A stretch of DNA of 64,000 nt from Croceibacterium atlanticum (GCF_001008165.2 NZ_CP011452.2:1116001-1180000); one strand, 5' to 3'; numbered from the stretch's first letter, positions 28,133 to 37,553 are shown. Notes: a model not told the origin generated them from the letters alone. Translations and numbers: made by a program.

Positions 28133-28996
28133 TCAGGAGAAATAGAGCTTGAGCCCGGTGCGGCAAATCTCGGCACGCTTGGCCGGATCGGGTAGCCAGC
28201 GCCGATAGCTGGCGAGAACGCTCTCGAACGTCACCCGGTTTTCATAACCCACGAACGGTGCGTCACTGCCCCAGAGCAGCCGGTCTGTTCCGACCCGGCG
28301 CAGCAATTCTGCCGCAACGAGATCGGCGATATCATCCAGATTGCCGTCGGGATCGTCTTGCCAGGCGGTGGTTCCCGGCAGGCGGAAGCCCGCAGACATC
28401 TTCACCCAGCAACGTCCCGTATCGATCGCTTCGAGCATGCAGGCAAAGCCATCGCAGGCCAGCGGCCCCTCCGGATCGGGATGCCCGAAATGATCGATCA
28501 CCACCTTTACGCCCGCCTCCATCAGCGGTTCGAGAACGGGGCGCAATTGCGGCCCTTCGATCGCCAGCTGCACGTGCCAGTCCAGATCCCGCAGGCGCCG
28601 CAGCAGCAGCCGATATTCGTCCGAGCTGAAATCCGGCAGGGTGGAGCGGCGGGCAAGTTGCAGGCGAATGCCCGTGATCCCGTCAGCCTGCATATGTTCC
28701 AGCGCGTAGAGATCGGCCTGCGGGTTGACGATTGCCGTGCCCCGCAGCCGATTGTGACGGCGCAATGCGCGGATCATGTAATCATTATATTCGCCGGATA
28801 TGGAAAGACCGGACAGGATCGCGAAATGGATACCATGCGCATCCATCCGGGCCAGCAGGTCATCGCCGGTAAAAGCATAGTCAGGCACGGTCCAGGCGCC
28901 GACGCAGGCCGGCATGTCGGACGTGAAGATATGTGCATGGCAATCGATCACCGGGTTTCCCGAGATCTCCTTGTCATGCTCATTTGCCGAAGCCAT
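28133..28996 (-). CDS. Amidohydrolase-2 family metal-dependent hydrolase
   Basis: A 287-residue TIM-barrel protein of the 2-pyrone-4,6-dicarboxylate lactonase/ACMSD-like family. It shows VIDCHAHIFTSDMP (His-x-His metal site), VKVVIDHFGHPDPEGPL and LLWGSDAPFVGYEN near the C-terminus (catalytic Asp). Family members open lactone rings or decarboxylate aromatic acids. GGGAGG with 5-nt spacing fixes the ATG at 28996; the frame is open to 29023. It is 23 nt downstream of the cupin gene. Confidence 0.87.
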   Translation of the reverse strand: MASANEHDKEISGNPVIDCHAHIFTSDMPACVGAWTVPDYAFTGDDLLARMDAHGIHFAILSGLSISGEYNDYMIRALRRHNRLRGTAIVNPQADLYALEHMQADGITGIRLQLARRSTLPDFSSDEYRLLLRRLRDLDWHVQLAIEGPQLRPVLEPLMEAGVKVVIDHFGHPDPEGPLACDGFACMLEAIDTGRCWVKMSAGFRLPGTTAWQDDPDGNLDDIADLVAAELLRRVGTDRLLWGSDAPFVGYENRVTFESVLASYRRWLPDPAKRAEICRTGLKLYFS

Positions 28997-29019
28997 GGCC
29001 CCCTCCCGATCAGGCGTCA

Positions 29020-29928
29020 TCATTTACGCGGATAATCGTCGGCATTGAGCACCCAGCCGGGCATGTCCGAGAAATCCTCCCTTGGCGGGGAAAAGATATC
29101 GACGAGGACGTTCGCTTCCGCGTGGCTCGGCGCCGAGGTATGGATCACGCGCGGCGGGATCACGCAAACGGAAGGGGCGAGGCACAATTCATGTTCATCC
29201 TCGCGCCAGTCATGCTGGTTTGCTGTCCACGGCCAGCGCAGATGGTGCATGTAGAAACCGTCCAGCGCGAGCGAACATTGTTCAAAATCGTCATGATGAT
29301 GCGGCGAAAGCCTGGTGACATCGCGCGGCCCCTGTGACGGGAAGACATTGACCATGAAGGTGGTGCAGCGGAATATCTTGCCGAAGCGGCCTTCCTCTTC
29401 CGGCACGTCCAGACTGTAGGACCGGATTCGGTAGCCATCTGCCGGTTCGGGCCAGGGCTCGAATTCGGGGACATGCGGATGCGGCCCGGAATAGCTATCG
29501 GCATTTTGCGCCTTCGCCAGAATGTCCTGCGAACGGCTCGTAATCAGTCGGACGATCGAACCGGCCCCATGCACCATTATCCTGCTGTCGCCTGGCGGCA
29601 CCATGGTGATCGAATATGGCGCGACCTCCACCCTCTCGCCATTGGCCTCCACAGTGGCGGCAGGCCCGCCTTCGGGCAGGAGAAGAACATATTCATCGAC
29701 CTGTTCCCTCCTTTCGAAGACTGCGCCATCATCCACCTCGGAATAGCAGACCACGAAATTCTGCCCGCGCGTGTACCAGTTGCGCGAATTCGCCAGTTCT
29801 TCCTGCGGTGCGCTTGCGTAGTAACGGGCATAGGTGCTGTTGCCGAAAGCCGCTGCTGCATTGGCGGCGGGCCCCGCCCCGCTCTTCGCAGAAGCGAGGC
29901 GGGATCTCGGATCGTCGGATTCATACAT
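29020..29928 (-). CDS. Double-cupin-like protein of unknown function
   Basis: A 302-residue soluble protein. Two cupin-like halves are suggested: residues about 60-130 (QVDEYVLLLPEGGPAATVEA) and about 200-285, where LSPHHHDDFEQCSLALDG gives a plausible metal-binding motif 1 and PPRVIHTSAPS a motif 2. Cupins include dioxygenases, isomerases and sugar-binding proteins, so no reaction is assigned. No signal peptide. It lies 15 nt downstream of the SnoaL gene and 23 nt upstream of the amidohydrolase gene. Confidence 0.72.
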   Translation of the reverse strand: MYESDDPRSRLASAKSGAGPAANAAAAFGNSTYARYYASAPQEELANSRNWYTRGQNFVVCYSEVDDGAVFERREQVDEYVLLLPEGGPAATVEANGERVEVAPYSITMVPPGDSRIMVHGAGSIVRLITSRSQDILAKAQNADSYSGPHPHVPEFEPWPEPADGYRIRSYSLDVPEEEGRFGKIFRCTTFMVNVFPSQGPRDVTRLSPHHHDDFEQCSLALDGFYMHHLRWPWTANQHDWREDEHELCLAPSVCVIPPRVIHTSAPSHAEANVLVDIFSPPREDFSDMPGWVLNADDYPRK

Positions 29929-29943
29929 TGTTCTGCTCCGAAA

Positions 29944-31833
29944 TCAGTCTCGGTGCCCGTCGGACCATGTCAGGCGCGTTGCCGGTTTGCGCCCGGTGAC
30001 GGGGTTGTCGAAATGGAAACCCATCGGGGCGATGCGCGGATAGGGGGCGAATGTTTCGCCGCGCAGCGGCGCATCGGGGCCGAAATCGGCAATGGTTTCC
30101 TCGGACGGCCCGAAGCGAGAGGACGCAGCTGGGTCGATCTCCGTCCAGCCCCCTTCATAATCGCCCAGCCACACGTAATCGAGATCCATGCCGTGGATCC
30201 GCCAGATGCCATCTTCCTTGATGACCTGGTTTTCATAGATGCCGGAAATCCAGCTTCCCGGGCCATCCGCCGAACTGTTGAACTGGAACAGGCGCGTGCG
30301 AACGAATGCCCGCTGCCCCTCGTCGAACACGGTCACGAAAGGCTGTGTTTTCTGGTGGATCGCCTGGAAAGCATCATTCGGTCCACCCTCGCCATATCGC
30401 TGGATGAGCGAGCCGAGAACGCGGTCCTTGCCGATAAAGGTTCCGATATAGCTCAGTTCCTTCCACCCATCGCGGGAGAACAGCGCGGCGGTATCGCGCC
30501 ATGCGAACTGATCGATATAATAACCATAGGCGTTGGAGACGTTTTCAGCCCCGTCGAACGCCTCCGCCATGGCAAGGGCGCCGGGGATCGGTTCGAGTGC
30601 CCGCGCATCCGACCGTGGAGGGATGACGAGCGTGCCTTCAAGCGGCGGCACCGCATATCCCGCAGTCCGGAAATCGACACTTGCAAGGCTTGTCTGCCCG
30701 GTCGCCTGCCCTGCGGAATCCACCGGCAGCGCCGCCGGCAGAGGATCGGACCACCCTGCCTCATATTCGGATCGCATGATCGGGTTGCGATGGATCATCG
30801 CGATGCGCCATTTCCCGTCATCGTCCCGACGCAGCAGGAAAGTCTGCATGGCGGCCTGCCAATAGCCTTCGTCCCCATGATGCCCGGTCATCCCGATCTC
30901 GACATTGCGGATCAGGGCAGTGGAACCATCCTCTGCGATATTGACCATCGGCATCAGCAGCGGCCGGTCATTGAGCTCGCCAGTGTCGAGGCCGGGGGCG
31001 CCGAAACGGGAAAGGAAAGCGCGCGCTTCCTGGGTCCCACGCCAGCTGCCCTGCCCGGCTATCTCGATAACGACATCATCGGCCAGCAGGTCGACCATGT
31101 CATCATACATGCCGCGGTCCAGGTAATAGCCGTATGCGTTTACCAGGTTCTGCGCACGTCCTTGCAGCAGCAGCAGCGTTGCCTGTCTTTCGAGCACGTC
31201 CCTTGACCGCGGAGAAGCAGAGGCGCGCCCGGGCAACAGCTCGCCGGCTTCGTCGGGAGTATAATGGTAGGGCGCACGTTCAAGCGTGGACGGATCATGC
31301 GCCCAGCCATCCGCGTAACTGCCCTTGAAATGATCATAGGTCCGGATCGAGGAAATACGCCATCCGGCTGCATCCTTGCGGTAATCGATCACATGGGTTG
31401 CACCCTGCCAGCCCGCCGAAGTCCCGGCCTGCGCAGTCATCGCCACTTCGTGCCAGCGGCCCGTTGCCGTCTGGCCATCTTTGCCCAGAGTGATGACCGG
31501 GCTGATATACAGCCGCAGGTTCATCCTTCCGGCAGGCATTCCATCCTCGCCATGGCCCTGCGATGCGCGCAGCAATGCCTCGATCCCACCGCGCCCCTGC
31601 ACCTCTCCCCGGCGGACGCGCCATTTCGCGTCCTCCGTCGCCAAGCCGGCCATTCCGCCCCAGTCGCCAGCCATGGCCATGTGGCCCCAGCGCGCCTGCA
31701 GCAGCTTGATCTCGCGAATGGAGATCAGATCGTCCACCTTCGCGGTCTCCACGGCGAGGCTGGTTTCCTGTGCCGCAACGCCAGCCGGAACCAGCGCGAG
31801 CGCAAGTGGCAGAAGGATAGTCCGCAAACTCAT
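29944..31833 (-). CDS. Exported protein with three SnoaL-like domains
   Basis: A 629-residue protein with a signal peptide (MSLRTILLPLALALVPAGVAAQ). Three successive NTF2/SnoaL-like units follow: about residues 30-175 (LLQARWGHMAMAGDWGGMAGL), 210-350 (LVNAYGYYLDRGMYDDMVDLL) and 415-575 (VSNAYGYYIDQFAWRDTAALF). Each ends with a W-R-I strand (AGWRISSIRTY, GKWRIAMIHRN, GIWRIHGMDLD). Single-domain members are about 130-160 residues; three in one exported chain is unusual. It may be a periplasmic isomerase, hydratase or binding scaffold. It overlaps the substrate-binding lipoprotein gene by 4 nt. Confidence 0.75.
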   Translation of the reverse strand: MSLRTILLPLALALVPAGVAAQETSLAVETAKVDDLISIREIKLLQARWGHMAMAGDWGGMAGLATEDAKWRVRRGEVQGRGGIEALLRASQGHGEDGMPAGRMNLRLYISPVITLGKDGQTATGRWHEVAMTAQAGTSAGWQGATHVIDYRKDAAGWRISSIRTYDHFKGSYADGWAHDPSTLERAPYHYTPDEAGELLPGRASASPRSRDVLERQATLLLLQGRAQNLVNAYGYYLDRGMYDDMVDLLADDVVIEIAGQGSWRGTQEARAFLSRFGAPGLDTGELNDRPLLMPMVNIAEDGSTALIRNVEIGMTGHHGDEGYWQAAMQTFLLRRDDDGKWRIAMIHRNPIMRSEYEAGWSDPLPAALPVDSAGQATGQTSLASVDFRTAGYAVPPLEGTLVIPPRSDARALEPIPGALAMAEAFDGAENVSNAYGYYIDQFAWRDTAALFSRDGWKELSYIGTFIGKDRVLGSLIQRYGEGGPNDAFQAIHQKTQPFVTVFDEGQRAFVRTRLFQFNSSADGPGSWISGIYENQVIKEDGIWRIHGMDLDYVWLGDYEGGWTEIDPAASSRFGPSEETIADFGPDAPLRGETFAPYPRIAPMGFHFDNPVTGRKPATRLTWSDGHRD

Positions 31834-32843
31834 TCTGCGCTTCCCAGGGCCAATGCCTCTTCATACGCGCTTGTGTCGATCAGCGTCGCCAGTTCCTCCC
31901 GGCTGCGCGGTTCGCGGTCATCGCGCTCTGCCAGCCATTGTTCCTGCTTCACCAGCACGTCGAGCATGTCTTCCGGGACGGCTGCGAGCCAATTGTGATG
32001 GACCCAGCTGTCTTCCACATCCTGCGGGTCGAATTCACCGGAAGCCGTGATCAGTTCACGAGCATGTGAGGGATCGCGCCGGATCTCCTCCGAAGCGTCG
32101 AGGATCGCGCGAATAAACCGCACGATCCTTTCGCGGCTCTCGGGATTTTCCAGCTTGCCGGCGGTGGAGTTGAGATTGAACAATTCCCGATATACGCCCT
32201 CGCCCGAAAACTCGATCAGATCATCGCCGAGGACCTGCGCCGCATTCTCGCTTTCCGGTTCCCAGATGACCACGGCTTCGACTTCGCCATTCTCCAGCGC
32301 CCTGGTCATGCCGGAAAGCGGAACGATAGGCTTGGCGTCGATATCGTCGAAACTCAGCCCTTCCCGCTCAAGCATCAATTTGAAGAAATAGCCGGACGAT
32401 GTCTGGGGGATCGTCGCAACGCTCTTCCCCTTGAGATCCGCCACGCTTTCGATCCCGGCCGACCGGCGGGCCACCACGCGATACAGCCCTTCGGTCACGG
32501 TCATCAGAATCCGCAAGTCGGGATGTTCAACCGAATAGCGCAGCGCCTGCGTTTCGGCATTTGTGGCGACATCGGCCTCGCCCTCCTCGCCGAAGCCCGG
32601 CACCGGGGGCTCCCCCACCAGGTTCGCGACCGAGCCCATCCGGACACTCGCCTCACCGGGATAATATTTTTCCGCTGCGAGCAGGACGGGAGCGATCTCG
32701 AAAGTCTGCGTGTTCCCATATATCGCGATGGGGCCCGGATCAGGCACCCCTTCCGGTTCGGTCGAACAGGCGGCAAGCGCGCAGAGACAGGCGATGCCTG
32801 CAAGGAATGATTTCCGGCGGACAGACAAAAAGCTTCTCCTCAT
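31830..32843 (-). CDS. ABC-type substrate-binding lipoprotein (NMT1/SsuA-like), orphan
   Basis: A 337-residue lipoprotein: Arg-rich N-terminus, hydrophobic stretch and lipobox LCALAACS (Cys about 25). The mature part has the NMT1/SsuA-like two-lobe pattern (YGNTQTFEIAPVLLAAEKYY, VADLKGKSVATIPQTSSGYF, VEAVVIWEPESENA). This class binds nitrate, sulfonates, thiamine precursors or aromatic acids. No permease or ATPase gene is adjacent, so it is either an orphan binding protein, pairs with a distant transporter, or serves another periplasmic role. It is the first gene of the minus-strand cluster. The start at 32843 precedes the signal; the frame is open to 32927. Confidence 0.82.
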   Translation of the reverse strand: MRRSFLSVRRKSFLAGIACLCALAACSTEPEGVPDPGPIAIYGNTQTFEIAPVLLAAEKYYPGEASVRMGSVANLVGEPPVPGFGEEGEADVATNAETQALRYSVEHPDLRILMTVTEGLYRVVARRSAGIESVADLKGKSVATIPQTSSGYFFKLMLEREGLSFDDIDAKPIVPLSGMTRALENGEVEAVVIWEPESENAAQVLGDDLIEFSGEGVYRELFNLNSTAGKLENPESRERIVRFIRAILDASEEIRRDPSHARELITASGEFDPQDVEDSWVHHNWLAAVPEDMLDVLVKQEQWLAERDDREPRSREELATLIDTSAYEEALALGSAE

Positions 32844-33253
32844 CCCGATCGGTTTTCTTATCGTTCCGGAACCCGGCAAAGGCACCGCAATCCAGTAAAC
32901 ACGCCGGACCGCGGACCGCAATTCCAACAGGGATCAGTGCCGGGATGGTCAGGTTTCGCTACCGCAAAAGGCAATTTTCCGCCTTTGCAGGGCCCCGCCC
33001 CCCGTTGGTCAGAACTTTGCGGAGCCTTGATTATTGCGTCAGGGCACAGCCGCTGCGGGTCCGGTCCGGCAGTTTCCCGGACGCTTTCCTCATGCGCGAC
33101 GCTGCCGCCCCGTGCGGCCTGTACCAGTTCGCATTGACTGCTTCTGCCGCATTGGCACCCGACACCATCACTCGTTTGACTCTATCAAAAAAAGATGCAT
33201 TTGTGCCGGTCAATAAGCTGTCGCCAAGAGACGGCACTTGAGGGGAGGGAATT
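32844..33253. other. Divergent intergenic region between two catabolic clusters
   Basis: This 410-nt space separates the minus-strand binding-protein operon from the plus-strand TonB receptor operon and must hold both promoters. Short ORFs here lack RBS and domain signals. A TTGACT hexamer at 33176 has no good -10 partner. A strong GGGGAGG precedes the receptor ATG. Nothing else is supported. Confidence 0.5.
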
Positions 33254-35722
33254 ATGAGGGGGGCCTTATCCCGGCGCTGTGCGTCGTTGCTGGCCGGATG
33301 CGCATATATTGCCATGCCGGGGCTGATTTCAGCGCAGGAAGTGACGGCGGATGCCGGTGAACCGATTGCCGAAGAAAGCGCCGGTCCGGCAAGAATCATC
33401 GTCACTGCAGAACGCCGCGCGACCGATTTGCAGGATACACCACTATCCATCGTGGCCGTGACGCAGGAGACGATCGAGTCAAAAGGCATCGAGGATCTCG
33501 ACGATCTGGCCACCTTCACGCCCAATCTGAACATCACCGGCGGCCGGGGCAGCGGCGGCTCCAACCCGCAATTTTCCATCCGCGGTGTTTCGGGAGGCGG
33601 CGGCGCGACTGGCGAACGCGGCGTAGGCCTTTATCTCGACGGCATTTACATTCCGCGCACCAATGGATCTGTCCTGCGCGTGCTCGACATCGATCGGGTG
33701 GAGGTTCTGCGCGGCCCGCAAGGGACGCTGTTCGGCCGCAATTCCACCGGCGGCGCGATCCGTTATTTCACCAAGAGGCCGGAACCGGGCGTCACCGAAG
33801 GCTATGTGCGCGCCACCATTGCCAATATGGACCGGCACGATCTGGTCGGGGCGCTCAATGTTCCCGTCGGGGATGACGCTGCGCTGCGTGTCCAGGGGGC
33901 CTATCTCAATCAGGGCGGCTGGGTCACTCGCGGCACACAGGAACTGGGGAAGACGACAGACTATATCGGCCGTGCCGATCTGCGCTTCGAACCGACAAGC
34001 GATCTCACCGTTGATCTCGGCTTCCTTTACTCGGACTCGCGCAGCAACGGCACGCCGCATGTCTTCGAGGAATTCGACATGCGGCCGGGGCTGGAAGGGT
34101 TCTGGGAAGGGAATTACGGCGACTGGCTGAACGATGCGCTCAAGCTCGACGGTCAGGCCCCGATCGCAGCCTACAACGACCCGCGCATCGTGATCGACGA
34201 TTTTACCGCACCGGGCTTCTGCCTGATCGACGATTTCGATCCGGATTTCGACGAACAATGCGAGCAGTTCGATAACACCGAATACTGGCAGGCCTCGCTC
34301 AACCTGGCTTACGATCTGTCTGACAATGTGAGCGTCTCGAGTATTTCGGGAATTTCCAGGCTCGATAACAACAGCAATCTCGACTGGCAGTATCTCGGCA
34401 CCGAAAGGCGGTTGAACGAGATCACTTCAGAGGTCTTCTATCAGGAACTGCAGCTGAACGCCTCGCTCTTCGCGGGCGCGGTCGACCTGGTCGTGGGGGG
34501 CAGCTATTTTCATGAGAAGTCGTTCAACGATCAGGAAGTCGTAAACCGCCGCGGCACCAGCGATACGCCGCGCGGCGGCCCGAACGCCAACATACCTCAG
34601 CCCAACGGAAACGCCGATCTGGGCCTGTTTCATCGCAGCGATACAGAAACCACCCAGACCTCCGATTCCTACGGCCTGTTTGCCAGCGCGACCTGGCACA
34701 TCACGCCAGACCTGAATTTCACCGGCGGATTGCGATACGCCCATGATTACAAATCCTATGAATCCACAGAGTTCGCCCATGAGACGTTCACGCCGGCGCC
34801 AGGCACCGACCGAACCACGGTCAACAGCGATCATAATTGGGACCAGGTCGACTGGCGCGCATCGGTCGATTACCACCTGACCGACACCTGGATGTGGTAC
34901 GTCACTGCCTCCAAGGCCTACAAGGCGGGTTCCTATGGCGGCCTGGAAATCGTCGACAACATTCGTGGAGAGGATCAGAGCGGTGAATTCCTGCTGCCGA
35001 TCGCCCCGGAGAAGGTCGTCAATTTCGAGACGGGTATGCGCATCGAAGCCTTCGATCGCCGCCTGCGCTTCAACCCCACGGCATTCTACATGCTCTGGAC
35101 CAATCGCCAGGCCGCGCGTCAGGCACAGTGCTCCGGTCAGGTCGGATGCCCCGAACCGCCGGGCTTCCAGATCGAAATTCAGAACACGGGCGATGTCGAT
35201 ATCTATGGGGTGGAACTGGAAGCACAGGTCTTCCTGACCAATGATTTCTGGCTGGACGGATCGGCCGGCTACACCGGCTACGATCTGAAAGACCCCGTGG
35301 CCAATAGCGGGCCCAACCTCTTCCCCGGACCGCCCGAATTCAGCTTCAATGTGGGCGCGACTTACATCGCCGATCTGGGCTTCGGCGAACTGACCTTCAA
35401 CGCGAACTATGCCTATACCAGCGACCAGCCCACTCATCCGACTGAAACCGGAGATTCGGCATATCGCCTGCCGGCGATCGACCTCGTCAATGCCCGGATC
35501 CGGTTCGAGCCGGACAATGCACCCGTCTCGATCAGCCTGTTTGCCAACAATCTGCTCGATAATACCTATGCGAGCTACGCCACCCGTTTCGGCGGGGGCT
35601 ACTGGGATCGAGGTGGGCCACTTGCCATCCAGATTCCGGAATCCCGGCCGGAGCGGACGGCGCTGTTCGTGGTGCGCGGCAAGCCGCGGGAAGTCGGGCT
35701 GACACTGCAATATGATTTCTAG
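33254..35722 (+). CDS. TonB-dependent receptor
   Basis: An 822-residue outer-membrane receptor. After a signal peptide ending GLISAQE the plug shows RIIVTAERRATDLQDTPLSI, FSIRGVSGGGGATGERGVG and RVEVLRGPQGTLFGRNSTGGA; the barrel ends GLTLQYDF. An acidic extracellular loop with two cysteines (CLIDDFDPDFDEQC) near residue 320 may be disulfide-linked. This plug type in sphingomonads is associated with uptake of hydrophobic or aromatic compounds, although iron chelates cannot be excluded. GGGGAGGG lies 6 nt before the ATG. It is 80 nt upstream of a four-gene set of exported proteins on the same strand. Confidence 0.94.
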   Translation: MRGALSRRCASLLAGCAYIAMPGLISAQEVTADAGEPIAEESAGPARIIVTAERRATDLQDTPLSIVAVTQETIESKGIEDLDDLATFTPNLNITGGRGSGGSNPQFSIRGVSGGGGATGERGVGLYLDGIYIPRTNGSVLRVLDIDRVEVLRGPQGTLFGRNSTGGAIRYFTKRPEPGVTEGYVRATIANMDRHDLVGALNVPVGDDAALRVQGAYLNQGGWVTRGTQELGKTTDYIGRADLRFEPTSDLTVDLGFLYSDSRSNGTPHVFEEFDMRPGLEGFWEGNYGDWLNDALKLDGQAPIAAYNDPRIVIDDFTAPGFCLIDDFDPDFDEQCEQFDNTEYWQASLNLAYDLSDNVSVSSISGISRLDNNSNLDWQYLGTERRLNEITSEVFYQELQLNASLFAGAVDLVVGGSYFHEKSFNDQEVVNRRGTSDTPRGGPNANIPQPNGNADLGLFHRSDTETTQTSDSYGLFASATWHITPDLNFTGGLRYAHDYKSYESTEFAHETFTPAPGTDRTTVNSDHNWDQVDWRASVDYHLTDTWMWYVTASKAYKAGSYGGLEIVDNIRGEDQSGEFLLPIAPEKVVNFETGMRIEAFDRRLRFNPTAFYMLWTNRQAARQAQCSGQVGCPEPPGFQIEIQNTGDVDIYGVELEAQVFLTNDFWLDGSAGYTGYDLKDPVANSGPNLFPGPPEFSFNVGATYIADLGFGELTFNANYAYTSDQPTHPTETGDSAYRLPAIDLVNARIRFEPDNAPVSISLFANNLLDNTYASYATRFGGGYWDRGGPLAIQIPESRPERTALFVVRGKPREVGLTLQYDF

Positions 35723-35802
35723 GGGACAGGCGCTTGCCAGCGGGCCTTGGCTCCGCTGGACGCGACCTTTTTGATAGATGCAAAATAAGGTATGGAGAGG
35801 GC

Positions 35803-36735
35803 ATGAGTAATTACAGGCGAATCGCACGCACTGCGTGCGCTGTGGCCGGGTTGGTGATTTGTGCTCCAGCGCTGGCCCAGGACGAGGGGCCACCCTCCAC
35901 CGGCGGGCTGGAACAGCCGGAGATCGTGCGCGAGGACGCGCCGCTGAGCCAGGAACGGCTCGATCAGATGGTGCCGAAACATCCGGGATATCTCGGGGCG
36001 CTGGCGCCGGCCAATCTGAACGCGGACCGGCCGCCGGCGCCGATCGACCTCACGGGGACGTGGTTCGTCGATTTGTCCGAAGGCTTCAGCCACTTCATGT
36101 TCGGCCCGCCCTACCCCCGGTTCGGGGAGGAAGGCACCCGTGCGCTGATCGATTCCGCCGCGGCGCAGGAACGGGGGGAAACCTACCGCGATTCCATTGG
36201 CCAATGTTATCCGCCCGGCATGCCCATGATCATGACGCGGGTGTGGCCCCATGCCTTCATCCAGGTGCCCACTGCGATCTACATGATCTCGGGCTTCAAC
36301 AATTCCGTCCGCACGATCTTCCTGGACGGGCGGGAATTCTCCGATCCCGATCTCGTCGTGCCCAGCTATAATGGCGAGAGTATCGGCCATTTCGAAGGCG
36401 ATACGCTGGTCGTCGAATCCAAATATTTCCAGACCGACAATCACTGGATCGACCGCGGCATACCCATTTCCGACGAATTCGAGATCGAGGAGCGGATCCG
36501 CCTCCTGTCCGATGGCACGGTGATGGAGGTCGAATATATCATGACCGATCCCGTCATGTGGGAAGGCGAATGGCGATCGACCAAGCGCTTCAACCGCCAG
36601 GATTATACCGACATCAACGAGGCGAACTGCATTCTCGCCTACAACGCCAACCTGCCGGGGACCGATCTCGGCAGCGAGGAGGCCGAGAAGCGCGGCACCA
36701 GCAATATCGAAGGGGTTGCCGGCGATGAACAGTAA
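35803..36735 (+). CDS. Exported protein, paralogue of the 37554-38360 product
   Basis: A 310-residue protein with a signal peptide (AVAGLVICAPALAQ). The mature region has WFVDLSEGFSHFMFGPPYP, the CYPPGMPMIMTRVWPHAF segment and a core SIGHFEGDTLVVESKYF followed by ERIRLLSDGTVMEVEYIMTDP. The same GH-x-EGDTLVV core and TDP ending occur in the gene at 37554, so the two are distant paralogues. I do not recognise an enzymatic domain. It overlaps the following DUF6152 gene by 11 nt. GGAGAGG lies just before the ATG. Confidence 0.75.
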   Translation: MSNYRRIARTACAVAGLVICAPALAQDEGPPSTGGLEQPEIVREDAPLSQERLDQMVPKHPGYLGALAPANLNADRPPAPIDLTGTWFVDLSEGFSHFMFGPPYPRFGEEGTRALIDSAAAQERGETYRDSIGQCYPPGMPMIMTRVWPHAFIQVPTAIYMISGFNNSVRTIFLDGREFSDPDLVVPSYNGESIGHFEGDTLVVESKYFQTDNHWIDRGIPISDEFEIEERIRLLSDGTVMEVEYIMTDPVMWEGEWRSTKRFNRQDYTDINEANCILAYNANLPGTDLGSEEAEKRGTSNIEGVAGDEQ

Positions 36736-37129
36736 GATCCTGCGGCGCCTGGCCGCGCCTGTGCTGATGCTGGCGATTGCATCGCCCATTGCCGCCCATC
36801 ACAGCTTCGCCATGTTCGACCAGCGCCAGATCATGACGATCGAAGGCGATGTCATCGAATTCCAGTGGACCAATCCGCACGCCTTCATCGAACTGGAAGC
36901 AGGCGATGGCCGGCACTGGAGCATCGAACTGAACAGCCCAAACAATCTCAAGCGGCAAGGCTGGAACCGGGTTTCGCTGCGCAGCGGGGAACACATAAGC
37001 CTGCGCATGAACCCGTTGCGCAACGGCAAGCCGGGCGGCCTGTTCCTCGATCTGCGCAAGGCTGACGGCACTGTGCTCGATTCCGGCCTGCCCAAGAACG
37101 GGCAGCCCGTGAACGTCCCCCAAATCTGA
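36725..37129 (+). CDS. DUF6152 family exported protein, copy 1
   Basis: A 134-residue protein with a cleavable signal ending IAAHHS. It bears the family core AHHSFAMFDQRQIMTIEGDV, FQWTNPHAFIELE, WSIELNSPNNLKRQGWNR and MNPLRNGKPGGL. The mature N-terminus starts at the His-His, as in other members, which may bind metal. Function is unknown. It starts within the end of the previous gene, so they are coupled. It is about half identical by eye to the next gene. Confidence 0.85.
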   Translation: MNSKILRRLAAPVLMLAIASPIAAHHSFAMFDQRQIMTIEGDVIEFQWTNPHAFIELEAGDGRHWSIELNSPNNLKRQGWNRVSLRSGEHISLRMNPLRNGKPGGLFLDLRKADGTVLDSGLPKNGQPVNVPQI

Positions 37130-37147
37130 CAGACTGGAGTGCGCGAG

Positions 37148-37528
37148 ATGACCCGCTTGGGAGTTCTGATAGCCGGTGCGGCGCTTGGCCTGATGCCGCT
37201 CGCCGGGGGTACGGCGCTGGCCCATCACAGCTATTCGATGTTCGACATGAAAAAGACCGTGGTGCTGGACGCGACGGTGGAGCAATTCCGCTGGTCCAAT
37301 CCCCATGCCTTCATCCGGGTGCGGGTGCCGACCGATCAGGGGACGGAGCTGTGGTCCATCGAGATGACCAGCCCCAATAATCTGATCCAGGAAGGCTGGA
37401 CGCGGCGCACGCTCAAGACCGGCGACCGGGTGCAGCTTTACGTCCACCCGCTGCGCAATGGCGCATTGGGCGCCAGCTATGCCGGGGTGAAGCTGGCCGA
37501 TGGCAGCACGCTGGGCGAGGTAGATTGA
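37148..37528 (+). CDS. DUF6152 family exported protein, copy 2
   Basis: A 126-residue exported protein: signal ending GGTALAHHS, then AHHSYSMFDMKKTVVLDATV, FRWSNPHAFIRVRV, WSIEMTSPNNLIQEGWTRRT and VHPLRNGALGASYAGV. It is a tandem paralogue of the preceding gene, 18 nt away. The start at 37148 has GGAG 8 nt upstream. Confidence 0.85.
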   Translation: MTRLGVLIAGAALGLMPLAGGTALAHHSYSMFDMKKTVVLDATVEQFRWSNPHAFIRVRVPTDQGTELWSIEMTSPNNLIQEGWTRRTLKTGDRVQLYVHPLRNGALGASYAGVKLADGSTLGEVD

Positions 37529-37553
37529 TCGCCTGAGCGGCGAAGGGGGACGG

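Noticed and set aside
33176-33204. Sigma-70 promoter before the 822-residue TonB receptor
   Set aside because: TTGACT has no acceptable -10 hexamer at 16-18 nt spacing.
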